The notes beneath the pieces are model-generated. The model was not told where the DNA came from, made no database searches, and worked only from the letters and a program-made list of their open reading frames with translations. Positions 1-10,640 of a stretch of DNA of 64,000 nucleotides are shown piece after piece; within the stretch, counting starts at the first letter, position 1; every line of letters begins with the position of its first letter. The DNA comes from Pyropia yezoensis (taxonomy: Eukaryota > Rhodophyta > Bangiophyceae > Bangiales > Bangiaceae), in assembly GCA_009829735.1 (NCBI GenBank), contig CM020619.1, positions 28,050,063-28,114,062 on the forward strand. Direction: 5' to 3'. Both the position numbers and the translations under genes were made by a program.

Positions 1-15
1 CGGTGGGTGTGGGCC

Positions 16-1801
16 ATGGCGGGAGACGGGCGGCGGGCGTCGGGGCGGGACCGGCGGGCGGGCCGGGTGGTGGCGGGTAGTGGCGGCGGCGGCGACGGCG
101 GCGGCGGTGGCGGCGGCGGTGGCGGCTCGTCGTGGCGGCCCGCGTCGGCGGTGGCGACGGCGGCGACAGGGGCATCATCCGGTGCTGCCCCCGAGCTCCT
201 GCCCGCCCACTTGCGGGCGGCGCCGTTTTCGGCGAACGACCCGGAGGTGGCGGTCTTGTGGCTCCGCAACGACCTCCGCCTCGCAGACAATGCGCTGCTG
301 GCGGTGGGGGCAACTGCCGCCTCCCTTCTCCCCGTCTACGTGTTTGATCCTCAGGACTGGGGGGACGCCAGCACCCACCGCACGCTGTACGGGACGCCCA
401 AGGGCGGTGCCCACCGGGCCGCCTTCCTCGCCGCCGCCGTCGCCGATGTGGCGAGCAGCCTTGCCGCCCGCGGGAGCGGCCTGCTGGTGCGTATGGGGGA
501 CCCCGCGAAGGTGCTGGCAGAGGTGGTGAGCAGCGTCCGTGCGGCGGGCGCGTCGGCGGTGCGGGTGGTGGCGAGTAAGGAGTTTTGCGCAGAGGAGGTT
601 GCGGCGGAGCGGGCGGTGGCGGCTGCACTGGCGGGCTCGGACGACAGCGGCGCTGGGGCGCCCCTGCAGTTTGTGTGGGAGGGTAGCCTGCACCATCTGG
701 ACGACCTGGGCTTCAATCCCCTCACCGACATCCCCCCCGTCTTTACCCAGTACCGCAAGCGCATGGAGGGCCGCGACCGTGACAACCTGTCTATCCGCCG
801 GCCCTTGCCGCCCCTACCTTCTCAACTGCCGCCGCTGCCGGCAGGGTTGCCCACAGCGTCGGTCGGCATTGTGCCGTCGCTGGCTGATCTTGGCTTGGAC
901 GTCGCAGATGCGGCGGTGGACCCCCGCGCGGCCCTGGACGTGCGGGGTGGCGAGACGGCTGCCGCCGCACGACTGCACGATTGGATGACGGCTGGTGACC
1001 ATCTGCGCCACTACAAGGAGACGCGCAATGACTCGGGGACGGCCGACGGGTCATCAAAGCTGGCCGCCTACCTCTCCACTGGTTGCATCTCGCCTCGCAC
1101 CGTGTACGCGGCTATCCGGGCGTACGAAGCCTCCACGGGGGTTGCCGACGACAACACATACTGGTTGGTGTTTGAGCTGCTCACCCGCGACTTTTTCCGT
1201 TGGACCGCCGCCGCCGTTGGGCCCGCCCTGTTTGCGTGGCGGGGCCACGCCTCGGACCGGTCCGCCGCTGATTTTGCCCCCCGCCGCCTGTCCCCCGTCC
1301 ACCGCTCGCGGTACGACGCGTGGGTTGCGGGCGCCACGGGCGTGCCGTTTGTCGACGCGGGCATGCGGGAGCTGGCCGCCACTGGCTACCTTTCCAATCG
1401 ACTGCGGCAGAATGTGGCGTCCTTCCTCGTCAATGAGCTGGGCCACCCCGACTGGCGCGCCGGCGCGGCCTACTTTGAGGCCACCCTCGTCGACTATGAG
1501 CCGGCGGCCAACTGGGAAAACTGGGCGTACATTGCGGGCAAGGGGGCAGACCCCCGTGGGGGGCGGGCGTTTAACACTGTTAAGCAGGGGGCCGTTTATG
1601 ACCCGTCGGCCGCCTACACTAAGACGTGGGTTCCCGAGCTCGCCGCCCTGCCCCCCGCCGCGCTGTGGGAGGTGGGTAAGCGCACCGACGCGGAGCTGGC
1701 AGCGGCGGGCATCGAGCTCGGCCTCGACTACCCGCGGCCGGTCGTTGCCGTGCGGGGGGCGCCGCCGCCTGGGGCGGGGCGAGGCGGAAGGGGTGGCCGT
1801 A

Positions 1802-1835
<34 letters not shown>

Positions 1836-1860
1836 CGGGGGGAGGAGGTGGTCGGGGTGA
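16..1860 (+). CDS. CRY-DASH type cryptochrome/photolyase
   Basis: Flavoprotein of the cryptochrome/photolyase family, DASH class (blue-light photoreceptor and/or single-strand DNA photolyase binding FAD). After a ~75-residue Gly/Ala/Arg/Ser-rich leader, the N-terminal photolyase domain starts at about residue 78 (VAVLWLRNDLRLADNALL). Then come the DASH-typical segment PPVFTQYRKRME, the FAD-domain motifs SSKLAAYLSTGCISPR and ELLTRDFFRW, and the DASH-typical WAYIAGKGADPR and FNTVKQGAVYDP blocks. The leader could be an organelle transit peptide, as in plant CRY3. The C-terminus is an Arg/Gly-rich tail encoded by a G homopolymer at about 1807-1835, so its exact frame and length are uncertain; RGG tails are known in some CRY-DASH proteins. 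ATG at 16 has a GCCATGG context, but the frame is open to the window edge, so a more upstream start cannot be excluded. Confidence 0.9.
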
Positions 1861-3433
1861 GGGGAGTAGGCGTTAGGGGCTGTTTGGGGAGGTATCCGTG
1901 CGATGCCATTGCACGAGCATCGCGTCGACGGCACACCTTTCCGCGCGTGGCGCGGCCGTAGGTATAGGCGGCGACCACTTCCGTTGTGGGCAGTGCGAAT
2001 CTTTCTGCTGCGGCCGACGCGTCCGCCCGCTGAGAGCAAAGGAGTGAGCGTTTCTCCTGCTAGTCGGACGATCCGTCGTGATGATGAGGCAAGCACAGCG
2101 GCCGGGGAGGGAGTGACCGTCTCCGCCAAGGGGAGAGCGGTGCGCAGGCGATGGTAGCTGCTCATCGTCGGCAGTCGCCACCCCGTTCCCACCGCCGCTG
2201 CCACGGCCACGCCGCCTATCATGTGGTGGTATGATACCACCCGCGGTGCCAGGCCGGCGCCGAGTCCCCCTCCTCCTGAAAATGATTCCCATCTCCGGGA
2301 GGGCGTCCTTGCGGACGGGCCGTCCCTCGGATGTGCCAGACCGCCAGAGCCTGGTCGCCGTCCTTCTCCAGTCTGTTGGGGGGGGACATACATCTGTGCA
2401 GTATATAGATGTTTAGCTATTTTGGGCTTTCAAGCTACCTACATGAAAGAGACGCTCTCTTGGGCTGTATCGACACCTCATCTAGAAACTCATCACGTTT
2501 TTTACATCAGTAGACGCAGGGTGGTTGGCGGGAGGTACCTGGGGGTGTAGTTCCCTCCGTAGGTGCCTGGTGATGGAGGTATAATAGAGCAAGCAACGAG
2601 CAAGCGGGTAGCTCGGATTACGCACTCTTGAGACCACCTCAAGACCACCTCGTGGCCATTTTTCGATGCTTTTTTTTAGAAACCACACATGGACACTAAG
2701 CGCACACTCTGGTAAAGACGATGGTGTGTCGTCCGTCACAAGGGGATGCCTCACCCATCTGTTCGTAGTGGTGTCCACAGGGTTCGATGAGAGGGGCCAG
2801 ACTGCAAAGAGAAAATGACATTGTGCTCTACGTGACAGCATCAAGCACAATGTCACAGGATGTGACTTGGTAGAAGTTCCATAGTTCATACGTAGCAAGC
2901 GGCAGAAAGATACACCGCCTCCTTACTGAGAGCTCTCGTGTGCTGCTGGGCGGGCCTGGGCTCATTTTGGTTCTGCGCCCCTGGGAGCCATGGGGCAGCA
3001 GGCGGCACTGTGCATGGAATTGGGGCTACTGGCCACGGCCGGTCCCTGTCATGCAGGGATGTCGCCATTCAGAGCGACGTGCACGGGCGTGAGTGGTCCC
3101 CTTGGCGGTGATGCGGCTGTACCCTCCGCGGTCCGGCGGGGCGACCGAACGAGCACTTGCAAGCAAAGAGGCGCACCGTTTTCTCAGCCATTTGAACGTT
3201 GTCCGCGCCTGACGCTGTGGCCGTTCTTCTCAAGTCCCACTGAGACGCTGTCAGGCGAATGGACTCAAGCGCAGCAACCAGCTTTTCATGCTACTGCCGC
3301 GCCAAGGTGGGTGCCCACAGCAGGGGCCCCTCCACACAAATTCATACACGCGGGGGACGGGGGGCGGACGGCGGCAGCCGCAGCAACAACTCTTCGGCCC
3401 GCCCGCCGGGGCAAGGGCGCTCCGGCGCCGCTC
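1861..3433. other. Convergent intergenic region, no gene seen
   Basis: Lies between the 3' ends of the CRY-DASH and the secreted-protein genes. It contains short unconvincing reading frames only. From about 2380 to 2960 it is less GC-rich than its surroundings and holds the hairpin listed at 2816-2855 plus a small direct repeat (AGACCACCTC twice near 2630-2650). Frames running from 2990 through the next gene are antisense shadows. Confidence 0.6.
2816..2855. repeat. 12-bp perfect inverted repeat (hairpin)
   Basis: TGACATTGTGCT at 2816-2827 is followed 16 bases later by its exact reverse complement AGCACAATGTCA at 2844-2855. It lies in a convergent intergenic spacer, so it could be a transcript-end hairpin or a relic of a small element. 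Confidence 0.6.
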
Positions 3434-4618
3434 TCAAAAGTTCTTGCAGTTGCACCGGGGGGTCAGCTTGACCAGCATCGCCGCGTCGGGGCGCTTGGCG
3501 TACCTGCCCGACTTGCGCCACGCCGCGTCCTGCTCCGCTGGCGGGAGGACGCGGCCGGCCGAGTCGTACTTCAGCACCTTGGTGGAGGCCTCCTTGGCCA
3601 GCATCCGCACCGCCCACTTGGCGCCCACCTTGCCATATTTCGTCGGCCCCGCCAGGCCCGCGTTGCCCGCCGCCACGCCGCGGATGAGGGAGAGGCCGGT
3701 AAAGCGAGCGACCACCCCCTTGGTGCCAACGGCCACACAGTAGCCGTCGGTCTTGGTGTCGGCCCAGTGGTGGCGGGCGACGAGGCGGGTGCGGGAGCCG
3801 GACAGCTTCTTCATCGCGTACGAGTCGTACTGGCGCTTGGCAGCGGGGTCGTCGGCCGCATAAAAGCGGTTGGCGCCCGTCGTCACGATCGACGCGTTGG
3901 CATAGCGCCACGTCTGGGTCGACGTCTTGGAAGTGTGGCTGCCGTAGGTCACACAAAAGTACATGCGCGAGGCGGCGTCCCGCAGGAAGTTGAGGTTGAT
4001 AAAGTCGTCCTTGTACGTCGGCCACCCGTTCTGCTGCCAGTTCTTAAACTGGTAGGCAGCCGACGCGGAGCGCTTGCCAATGTTCATCGACGACACGCAC
4101 GCCAGCTTCTTCCCATTCACCTGCACCCCCACGTGGCGGGAGCGGCAGACGGGCTTCTGCGGCGGGGGGGCGGGGCCAGAGGGCGTCCACGGCTTGCCGC
4201 CGCCCGTCCGGGGGGTCGGCGTCTGCACCCCGCCCGGCGTCGACTGCAACACCCGCAGGTTGACCCCCTTGACCGTCCCCGCCTCACACGGGCACGAGCC
4301 GCCGCTGACCGGCCCGGTGCACGAGTAGGGAGCGTCGACGGAAAACGCCTGGCACATGTGCGTGGCGCCCGACGTGACGCACCCCCACGCGGGCGAGCAA
4401 CCCGCGCCATTGGCCGAGCGGATGCACTCAAAGCGGCCGCCGCCGATGGGCCTCACGCCAGTAGTGCACGACGGCGGCGCCTTGGACGCGATCGCGCACT
4501 TGCACGTCTCCCCGGGTGCAACCTTGAACGCCGCCCCGGGGCGGACCAGGACGGTGGCGGCGGCGAGGGAGGCCAGCACCAGGGCAGCGGCCTTGGCCGA
4601 TCGCATCACGGGCGCCAT
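3434..4618 (-). CDS. Secreted cysteine-rich protein of unknown function
   Basis: 394 aa; I do not recognise the family. The N-terminus (MAPVMRSAKAAALVLASLAAA...GAAF) is a clear signal peptide of about 30 residues, so the protein is probably secreted or cell-wall located. A Cys-rich module follows (about ten Cys between residues ~38 and ~115, starting ETCKC and ending SCPCEAG). Next is a Pro/Gly/Thr linker near residues 130-155, then a ~240-residue basic C-terminal domain with few Cys, ending in RCNCKNF. That domain contains WADTKTDGYCVAVGTKGVVARFTG and many Lys/Tyr. The first true ATG of the frame is at 4618 (a second at 4606); the frame extends upstream only through a TTG. The next gene is divergent at 5773. 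Disulfide-bonded extracellular matrix or defence roles are possible but not shown. Confidence 0.75.
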   Translation of the reverse strand: MAPVMRSAKAAALVLASLAAATVLVRPGAAFKVAPGETCKCAIASKAPPSCTTGVRPIGGGRFECIRSANGAGCSPAWGCVTSGATHMCQAFSVDAPYSCTGPVSGGSCPCEAGTVKGVNLRVLQSTPGGVQTPTPRTGGGKPWTPSGPAPPPQKPVCRSRHVGVQVNGKKLACVSSMNIGKRSASAAYQFKNWQQNGWPTYKDDFINLNFLRDAASRMYFCVTYGSHTSKTSTQTWRYANASIVTTGANRFYAADDPAAKRQYDSYAMKKLSGSRTRLVARHHWADTKTDGYCVAVGTKGVVARFTGLSLIRGVAAGNAGLAGPTKYGKVGAKWAVRMLAKEASTKVLKYDSAGRVLPPAEQDAAWRKSGRYAKRPDAAMLVKLTPRCNCKNF

Positions 4619-5772
4619 GAAAAACAGGAGGGAGGGCGGAAACAAGAAAAGGGGAGACGGGGGGAGGTGAAGGTCAAGGGCAGACGACGAGACACACCGG
4701 CCAAGTAGCTGGCGAGCTCTTAAAGCACCCCCCGCAACCGCTCCCCCGGGACTGGACTGGTGATGCTTGAGGATGGGATGCGGGAAGAACAGACCAAATG
4801 CCCAGCAGCAGGCGGGCTCTTATGCCGCCCCGGCGACCGCTTCGTCAGTCACCGTCGGCCGCCACCGCCTCCGCCCGCGCGCCGCACCCACCAGCGGAGT
4901 GCGCAGCCGGACGGCGGCCGCGACCGCGCGTGCTACCGCCCCCGCCACTGCCTGCAGGACGAGTGTCGGTGGAGGCCTGCCCCCGCCCACGGCGACCGGC
5001 GAGCCAGCCGCAGCACAGCCCCGACGGTAGCAGCAACAGCGCCTGCCTCCGCCCCCCCCCGCCCCAATGGGACGTGTCGGCGGCTCATGGCAAGCGCCGT
5101 GCCCAAAACCGGCCATCCCCAGCTCATGGCGGCAGCGGGGCGCGTCTTCTTGCTCCATCGCTGCCCACCGCCCAAGACCACCGCCGCGCCGGCGCCGGCA
5201 AGGGGCGTGGGCTGGTCCTGCAAAGAGGGTGTCGGTGCAGCCACCGCGAGGGGAATGGGGGCGAGGCGGCCGGGACGACAGATCCGAAGCAGGCCAGCTG
5301 CCCATGCAGAGAGACAGACGGCCTCGGTGGCGGCGAGAGCTGCCAGGACCAACCACGCGGAACCGCTTCGGGCTGGTTCCCAATCATGATCAGGACAGCA
5401 GACACCGTACTGTGACCAGGACGGGCAATGCGAGACGAGCTGACGCTCAACTGTGAAAACGGCTGCCGCACCGCTCATAAGTTTCATGGTATGGCGGTGG
5501 TGTACTGTACTGTACATACATACAGCACGTGGGCTGTGCAACGCGTTCGATTGGCTGGATCATCAGGGATGTTAGCTACTGCATGAGACAGAAGTCTGTC
5601 TGTCATCAGTAATTTGAGTATTTACAATCACCCCGTCTTTGATTGGGGGCCCACCGAGCTGACATGCGCCCGCGGTGTCATCCTCGCAGGTTTTGCCTTC
5701 GGTCTTCGTCGTTCTCAGGCTGCACACTGGCGGGGCGCGACTCGGTGACGGTCGCGGCCGGCCGGCGGCGCC
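4619..5772. other. Divergent intergenic/promoter region
   Basis: Separates the secreted-protein gene (-) from the cap methyltransferase (+), so it should hold both promoters. The middle (about 4800-5350) is GC-rich with open frames on both strands that have no recognisable protein features. From 5480 to 5640 it is AT-richer with a short repeat (ACTGTACTGTACATACATACA near 5503-5523) and CACGTG near 5527. I call no gene here. Confidence 0.5.
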
Positions 5773-6777
5773 ATGGATAACGCAGCCATCTCGCAGCACT
5801 ACAACGAGCGCCGCGATGAGGGGCGCCGAGGGCGACAGGAGAGCCCCATCCTGCGGTTACGGAGCCTCAACAACTGGATAAAGTCCGTCCTCGTCAACCT
5901 GCACACCCGCCCCGGCGCGCGCGTCCTGGACTTGTGCAGCGGCAAGGGGGGGGACCTCCAAAAGTGGACCCGCGCACAGGCTTCCTCCTACGTTGCCTGC
6001 GACACGGCCGAGGTGTCTGTGCAGCAGGCGCTGCGGCGGTACAATGACCTGGGCCGCCGACCGTTTCCCGCCACCTTTCTGGTCGGCGACTGCTTTGCCA
6101 AGGACGTGCTCGCCTACATTGACGACGGAGTGGGCACGTTTGACATTGTGAGCTGCCAGTTTGCTGTCCACTACGCCTTTGAGAATGAGGAGCGGGTGCG
6201 GCGGATGCTCGCCAACGTGTCGGGGGCGCTCAAGCCGGGGGGCTTCTTCATCGGCACCACTCCCGACGCCAACGTGCTCGTCCGGAAGTTGCGCGCCATT
6301 TCCGGTATGAGCTTTGCCAACGCGGTTTTCCGCGTCGTCTTTGACGACATTGACCCACCGCACAACAACAAGGCCTTTAGCCGTGACCGCTCGCCGTATG
6401 GCATCCGCTACTCGTTCAGCCTGGGCGCCAGCGTCGTGGATTGCCCCGAGTACCTGGTTCATTTCCCGTCTTTTGAGAAGGTGGCGGCTGAGTACGACCT
6501 GGAGCTGCTGCTGCTGCAAAACTTCCACAATTTTTTCACCGAGTACGCGGCGCCGGGCTCTCCCTACCGGGAGCTGCTCATGCGCATGAAGGTGCTGGAC
6601 GAGACGGGGACCATGTCGCCTGACGAGTGGGACGCCGCCTACCTCTACACTGTCTTTGCGTTCCGGAAAAAGGGGGGCGACGGGACGGACGGCGGGCTGG
6701 CGGCAGCGGCTGCCAAGGCAAAGGCCAAGGGGGGGTACCCACCGGCCAAAATGGAGGACATCATCACCATGACCTGA
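5773..6777 (+). CDS. mRNA cap guanine-N7 methyltransferase
   Basis: 334 aa, the catalytic-domain size of Abd1/RNMT. It transfers a methyl group from SAM to N7 of the guanosine cap of nuclear pre-mRNA. Visible family features: the N-terminal ISQHYNERRDEG and LRSLNNWIKSVLV blocks; the SAM-binding motif VLDLCSGKGGDLQKW near residues 51-65 (usual form LGCGKGGDL, so here Gly-Cys is replaced by Cys-Ser); CQFAVHYAFENEERVRRML; ALKPGGFFIGTTPDA; and the late FHNFF/EWDAAYLYTVFAFRK blocks. There is no fused triphosphatase or guanylyltransferase domain, as in fungi and animals. The C-terminal ~40 residues are Ala/Lys/Gly-rich. Start ATG at 5773 sits in GGCGCCATGG. It is convergent with NDUFA9 only 199 bp downstream. 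Confidence 0.92.
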   Translation: MDNAAISQHYNERRDEGRRGRQESPILRLRSLNNWIKSVLVNLHTRPGARVLDLCSGKGGDLQKWTRAQASSYVACDTAEVSVQQALRRYNDLGRRPFPATFLVGDCFAKDVLAYIDDGVGTFDIVSCQFAVHYAFENEERVRRMLANVSGALKPGGFFIGTTPDANVLVRKLRAISGMSFANAVFRVVFDDIDPPHNNKAFSRDRSPYGIRYSFSLGASVVDCPEYLVHFPSFEKVAAEYDLELLLLQNFHNFFTEYAAPGSPYRELLMRMKVLDETGTMSPDEWDAAYLYTVFAFRKKGGDGTDGGLAAAAAKAKAKGGYPPAKMEDIITMT

Positions 6778-6976
6778 AGCCGACAGCTGAAGCCCCCCTC
6801 AGCTCTGAACATAGGGCAGCAGCGTGCTTGTGGGGTGCGACAGCGATAAAAGTAACGTGACAAATCAAGAGGGCAAAGGGGGAAAAAAGACATCTATTTG
6901 ACTGGCACGGTGGTACACGACAAAAAAGAAGACACAAGGGAGAGGTGGAGAAGGCACACCGGTACGCCGCCGACGG

Positions 6977-8032
6977 TCAGTGGGTGTAGAAGAGCGCACT
7001 CCGGTCGCCGCCCTTGTGGAAGCGCCGCAGCACCTCCTCCCCAAACTCCCCATCGTACGCGACGGGTACAATGCCCATGTCAGACAGCCGCACCACCCCC
7101 GGTGCCGCCTTTGCGGGCAGTTTCACCCCCGCGGCCTCCCGGCGCACGTCCTCCACGCTCCACCGGGGCGACGCGTTGACCAAAGGCAGCCGCTTGCCCG
7201 TCAGCCCCACGGCCGCCTCGTACAGCATGGTCGGCACCCCGACGGCGGGCACGTCCCGCTTGGTGGCCGCCTTGACAAACGCCACGACTTCCGATACGGG
7301 CACCACGTCGGCGCCGCCCACCTCCACGTCGCGTCCACGAAAGCCTTCCACGTCCCGCGCGGCGGTCGCCACGGCCGCCGCCACATCCCGCACGTGCACG
7401 GGCTGGACGGGGCTGTCGCCCGCGCCCGCCATAAAGACCGCCCGGTACTTGGCGGCCCACTCGCCCATGCGGGTGAGGAACCGATCCTCCGACCCAAACA
7501 TCTCTGTCACCCGCACGATCGTTGCGGTCGGGAACTCTTCCCGCACCGCCACCTCCCCCGCCGCCTTGGTGCGGAACCACTCGGAGCGGTCCACGACCGC
7601 CGACGGCGGCGGCGCGACCGTCGACACGTGCACAAAGTGGGCGGCGCCCGCGGCGGTGGCGGCCCGCGCCAGCGCCCGCGGCCCGTCCACGTGCACCTCG
7701 TCCAGGCTGTAGTAGCGCGTCGGGTAGGCCTTGCCCAGCAGGTTGATGACCACCGACGACGGCGCCACCGCCCGGCCCACCGACGGGGCGTCGCGGAGCT
7801 CAAACGGCATGGGCACAATCTGGCCCAGGTCGCCCATCAGCCGCAGGCGGCGGGACTCGAGCTCATCCCCCCGGTACGGCGTGATGACCTGCGAGCCAAT
7901 CCGGCCGAGCGCGTTGACAACGTACCGGCCGAGGAAGCCGGTGCCCCCAAACACCGACGCCGTCACGCCAGACACAGATGCCCGGCCGCCATGGCCACGC
8001 GTCACCGCGCGCATAGCGGTCGATGCCGACAT
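6977..8032 (-). CDS. NDUFA9: Complex I 39-kDa subunit (NDUFA9-like)
   Basis: 351 aa atypical short-chain dehydrogenase/epimerase fold protein, an accessory subunit of mitochondrial NADH:ubiquinone oxidoreductase that binds NADPH. The dinucleotide-binding motif VFGGTGFLGRYVV is at residues 27-39, followed by VITPYRGDE, VINLLGK, VHVSTV, a Lys in RTKAAGE, and VQPVHVRDVA; the domain order matches the family. The first ~25 residues are Arg/Ser/Ala-rich, consistent with a mitochondrial presequence. I chose the ATG at 8032 because its context is GCCGCCATG; the frame extends 64 codons upstream but only as low-complexity Pro/Gly sequence that crosses a 20-base G run. The 26-bp tandem repeat at 8231-8323 and MITE copy 1 lie in its 5' flank. 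Confidence 0.88.
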   Translation of the reverse strand: MSASTAMRAVTRGHGGRASVSGVTASVFGGTGFLGRYVVNALGRIGSQVITPYRGDELESRRLRLMGDLGQIVPMPFELRDAPSVGRAVAPSSVVINLLGKAYPTRYYSLDEVHVDGPRALARAATAAGAAHFVHVSTVAPPPSAVVDRSEWFRTKAAGEVAVREEFPTATIVRVTEMFGSEDRFLTRMGEWAAKYRAVFMAGAGDSPVQPVHVRDVAAAVATAARDVEGFRGRDVEVGGADVVPVSEVVAFVKAATKRDVPAVGVPTMLYEAAVGLTGKRLPLVNASPRWSVEDVRREAAGVKLPAKAAPGVVRLSDMGIVPVAYDGEFGEEVLRRFHKGGDRSALFYTH

Positions 8033-8230
8033 GGCGGCAACGGGGGGGGGGGGGGGGGGGGGGCCAAACGCAGACGGGGTGGGGGGCAGACGGGCGCGGG
8101 CGACCGTCTGCGGGGGAAGGAGCGCGAGCGGCGCAGCGTGGGCGACAGCCCCCCGCTGCCTTGTCCGATGAGGGGCTCGAGGGGGAGGTGAACTTGTGTG
8201 TCCATGCGGAACACAACTAGGCACTTACAA

Positions 8231-8323
8231 ACACACAAGTTCAAATGCCTGTACCCACACACAAGTTCAAGTGCCTGTACCCACACACAAGTTCAAGTGC
8301 CTGTACCCACACACAAGTTTCAA
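8231..8323. repeat. 26-bp tandem repeat, 3.6 copies
   Basis: Unit ACACACAAGTTCAAGTGCCT plus GTACCC, with copies at 8231-8256, 8257-8282 and 8283-8308 and a partial at 8309-8323. Only one base differs in copy 1 (AAATG for AAGTG). It lies about 200 bp upstream of the NDUFA9 start codon, so it may sit in its promoter or 5' UTR. Confidence 0.9.
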
Positions 8324-8670
8324 CTAGAAACTTCTTTTCAAGCTTGTGCAGAGGGGCCCACGCACACCCCCAGCTCGGGGGCCCACCCCTCGCCCTCCCT
8401 GCCCAGCAGTGGACCGGCAAGGGGGCCCGGTTGGGGCGGCCCCCGCTGCCCGCCCAGCCCAGCTCGCCAACCCCCCCCCCCCCCCTCGCGTCACCTTTCC
8501 CTCCCCACGCCCCGTGCCAGGCCGCCGGTGGTGGGCGGCGCGGCGGGCCACGGCCGGGTGGAGCGCGTGCGGCACGGCGGCGGCCAGTGGCCCCAACGGT
8601 GGCCCCACGGTCCAGTACCCGCACCGCCACAGCGAGAGTCGTGTCTCTGCGGGAGGGGGGGGCATTGATA

Positions 8671-8789
8671 TTGTGCGTCCCGTAAAAAGTGGACGTGCAC
8701 GGGTCGTGCAGTGTGGGTTTGATTGGTCCAGTGGCCGGTATTTGACATGATCACGACACGTGCACGTCCACTTTTTCCGGGACGCACTA
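8671..8789 (-). mobile_element. 119-bp MITE with ~35-bp TIRs, copy 1
   Basis: Short nonautonomous element. The left end TTGTGCGTCCCGTAAAAAGT and right end (reverse complement TAGTGCGTCCCGGAAAAAGT) form ~35-bp terminal inverted repeats with few mismatches, flanked by TA on both sides (8669-8670 and 8790-8791). The TA duplication fits the Tc1/mariner or Stowaway group. A second copy lies at 46494-46612 in the opposite orientation with 113 of 119 bases identical by my alignment. Confidence 0.85.
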
Positions 8790-8816
8790 TAGTACACTAC
8801 GAGCGGGGTCCTCCCG

Positions 8817-8853
<37 letters not shown>

Positions 8854-9150
8854 CCCCCCCCGCGCCCCTCCTCCCCCCCCCCTCTCAGCCGCCCCGGCCT
8901 CGGCCGCCGCCGCCTGTTGCCCCCCTCTCCCTCGAGCTGCTGCGTGCGCACGATGCGGCGCCCACGGGGGTGGGCGCGTCGGCGGCCGCCCCTCCCCTGC
9001 GGTGGATGGCCCCAAACGGGGGGGTGGATGGATGTGGCGGCTGTGGCGGCTGTGTGGAGGGGAGGAGGAGGGCGGAGCAGGGGGGCGTGGGGGGGGGGGG
9101 CGGCCGCCATCGGCACACCGGCACCACCCCCCCCCCCGCCCCCCCCCACA

Positions 9151-9276
9151 GCGCGCACCGTCCAAGACGCGCCCACAACCCCCCCTCCCTCCCAGTCGAC
9201 GTCGCCCCCACACAGAGCGCAACGTCCAAGACGCGCCCACAACCCCCCCCCTCCCTCCCAGTCGACGTCGCCCCAA
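9151..9276. repeat. Two-copy direct repeat of ~64 bp
   Basis: Two near-identical segments, each containing CGTCCAAGACGCGCCCACAA, a C-rich stretch and CCCAGTCGACGTCGCCCC. The first is at about 9155-9208 and the second at about 9219-9275. They differ mainly in the length of the C run. Confidence 0.8.
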
Positions 9277-9505
9277 ACTCCCCCCCCCCCCCCACCCCGC
9301 ACCCACCGGCGCACCACCCCACCAGCTGAGCACGACCACCACCGCGGTGGGGGGTGGTGCGCACCGTCCCCCCCCCCCCCTCCCCCCCCCAACCCCCACA
9401 TGCGGGTGTAGATAGGTACGGTACACAGTATATACCCCCCCGCGTCAACGCGGCGAGACGGGCGCGCACCCCCACAGCCGCACAGAGGGTGTGGCTGGTG
9501 CAGCC

Positions 9506-9536
<31 letters not shown>

Positions 9537-9576
9537 CGGCGTGCAGCCAGCGCCGGCCAGCGACAGCCACGACGCT

Positions 9577-9620
9577 AGGTAGGTACAGTAGGTAGGTAGG
9601 TACGGTAGGTAGGTAGGTAT
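9577..9620. repeat. TAGG tetranucleotide microsatellite
   Basis: Interrupted array of TAGG/GTAGGTAGGTA units (TAGGTAGGTACAGTAGGTAG...). Confidence 0.8.
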
Positions 9621-10640
9621 CTGAAGTCAAGGGCAGCAGCCTAGCTAGTGGCAGCGGCGGCGGCAACAATGGCGGCGGCAGCGGCAGCAGCGGCAACACA
9701 AGGGGCGGCAGCGGCACAGCGCGCAGCGGCCGCGACGCGGCGGCCACCCCACGGCCCCCGCGGGGCCGCCCGCCGCCCGCCGGCGGGCCACAGCCACGTC
9801 ACGTGCGCCCTCTGCGGGGGCCGGCAGCGGCGCGCCAGCCGCCGGGCCGGCTGGCCGCCCGCCCGCCGCCGCCGCGGCGGCGCCGCGTGGCCCACTGGCG
9901 CGTGGTTGGTCGGTTGGTCGGCCAGTCACGCCCTCACCCCCCCCCCCCCCCCCCCAACACCACCACCCCCCCCACCACCCCCTCACGCCCCTCCCCCACC
10001 CCCCCCCCCCCTCCTCTGCACCCACAACGACGAGCTTCGTCTGTGCGCACACCAACCTCCACTTCCTACCACCGCCCCCCCCACTCCCACCCCGTGGGAG
10101 GTGCCACCACAACCACCACCCCCCTATACTGCTCTCCCCCTCCGTCCCCCTCCCCCCACCCCCCCACCCCCCAACACCCCCCCCCCCCCCCGCCTGACGT
10201 TTCCCGCCCCTCCTCCCGCCACACCCGCCCCCCCCTCCCTCCTCACGGTGGGAGGTGCGCGGCGGTGAGACCGGCCACGCCCTCTTTCCTCTCGTTGCGG
10301 TTTGCGGTCCCCGCCTCCGCCGCCCCCCCCCCCCACCACCGCCGCCGCCGCCCCTGGCGGCCACCCACCAACCCCCCCCCACCACTCCCCCCCCAACCGC
10401 GTGCGTGGGCTGTGTGTTGGGGGCGCGCGTTTTGGGCGCGTCCGCCTCCCGCACCACCACCACCACCACCACCACTGGCCCCTCTCTCCTCCACCCCACC
10501 CCCCCCCCCTTCCCCCCACCCCCCCCCCCCCCCACGCGCGCGACGGCCAGTGCCGCCGTCACGGCACACACACACACACGCTAGATACTAGCCACCACCA
10601 ACCTTCCCCCCCCCCCCCCCCCCCCCGCACAAGGCCCGGC

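Noticed and set aside
2990..4708. Plus-strand 572-codon frame across the secreted-protein gene
   Set aside because: Antisense shadow; the minus frame has a signal peptide and coherent Cys pattern, while this one is Arg/Gly/Ala composition only.
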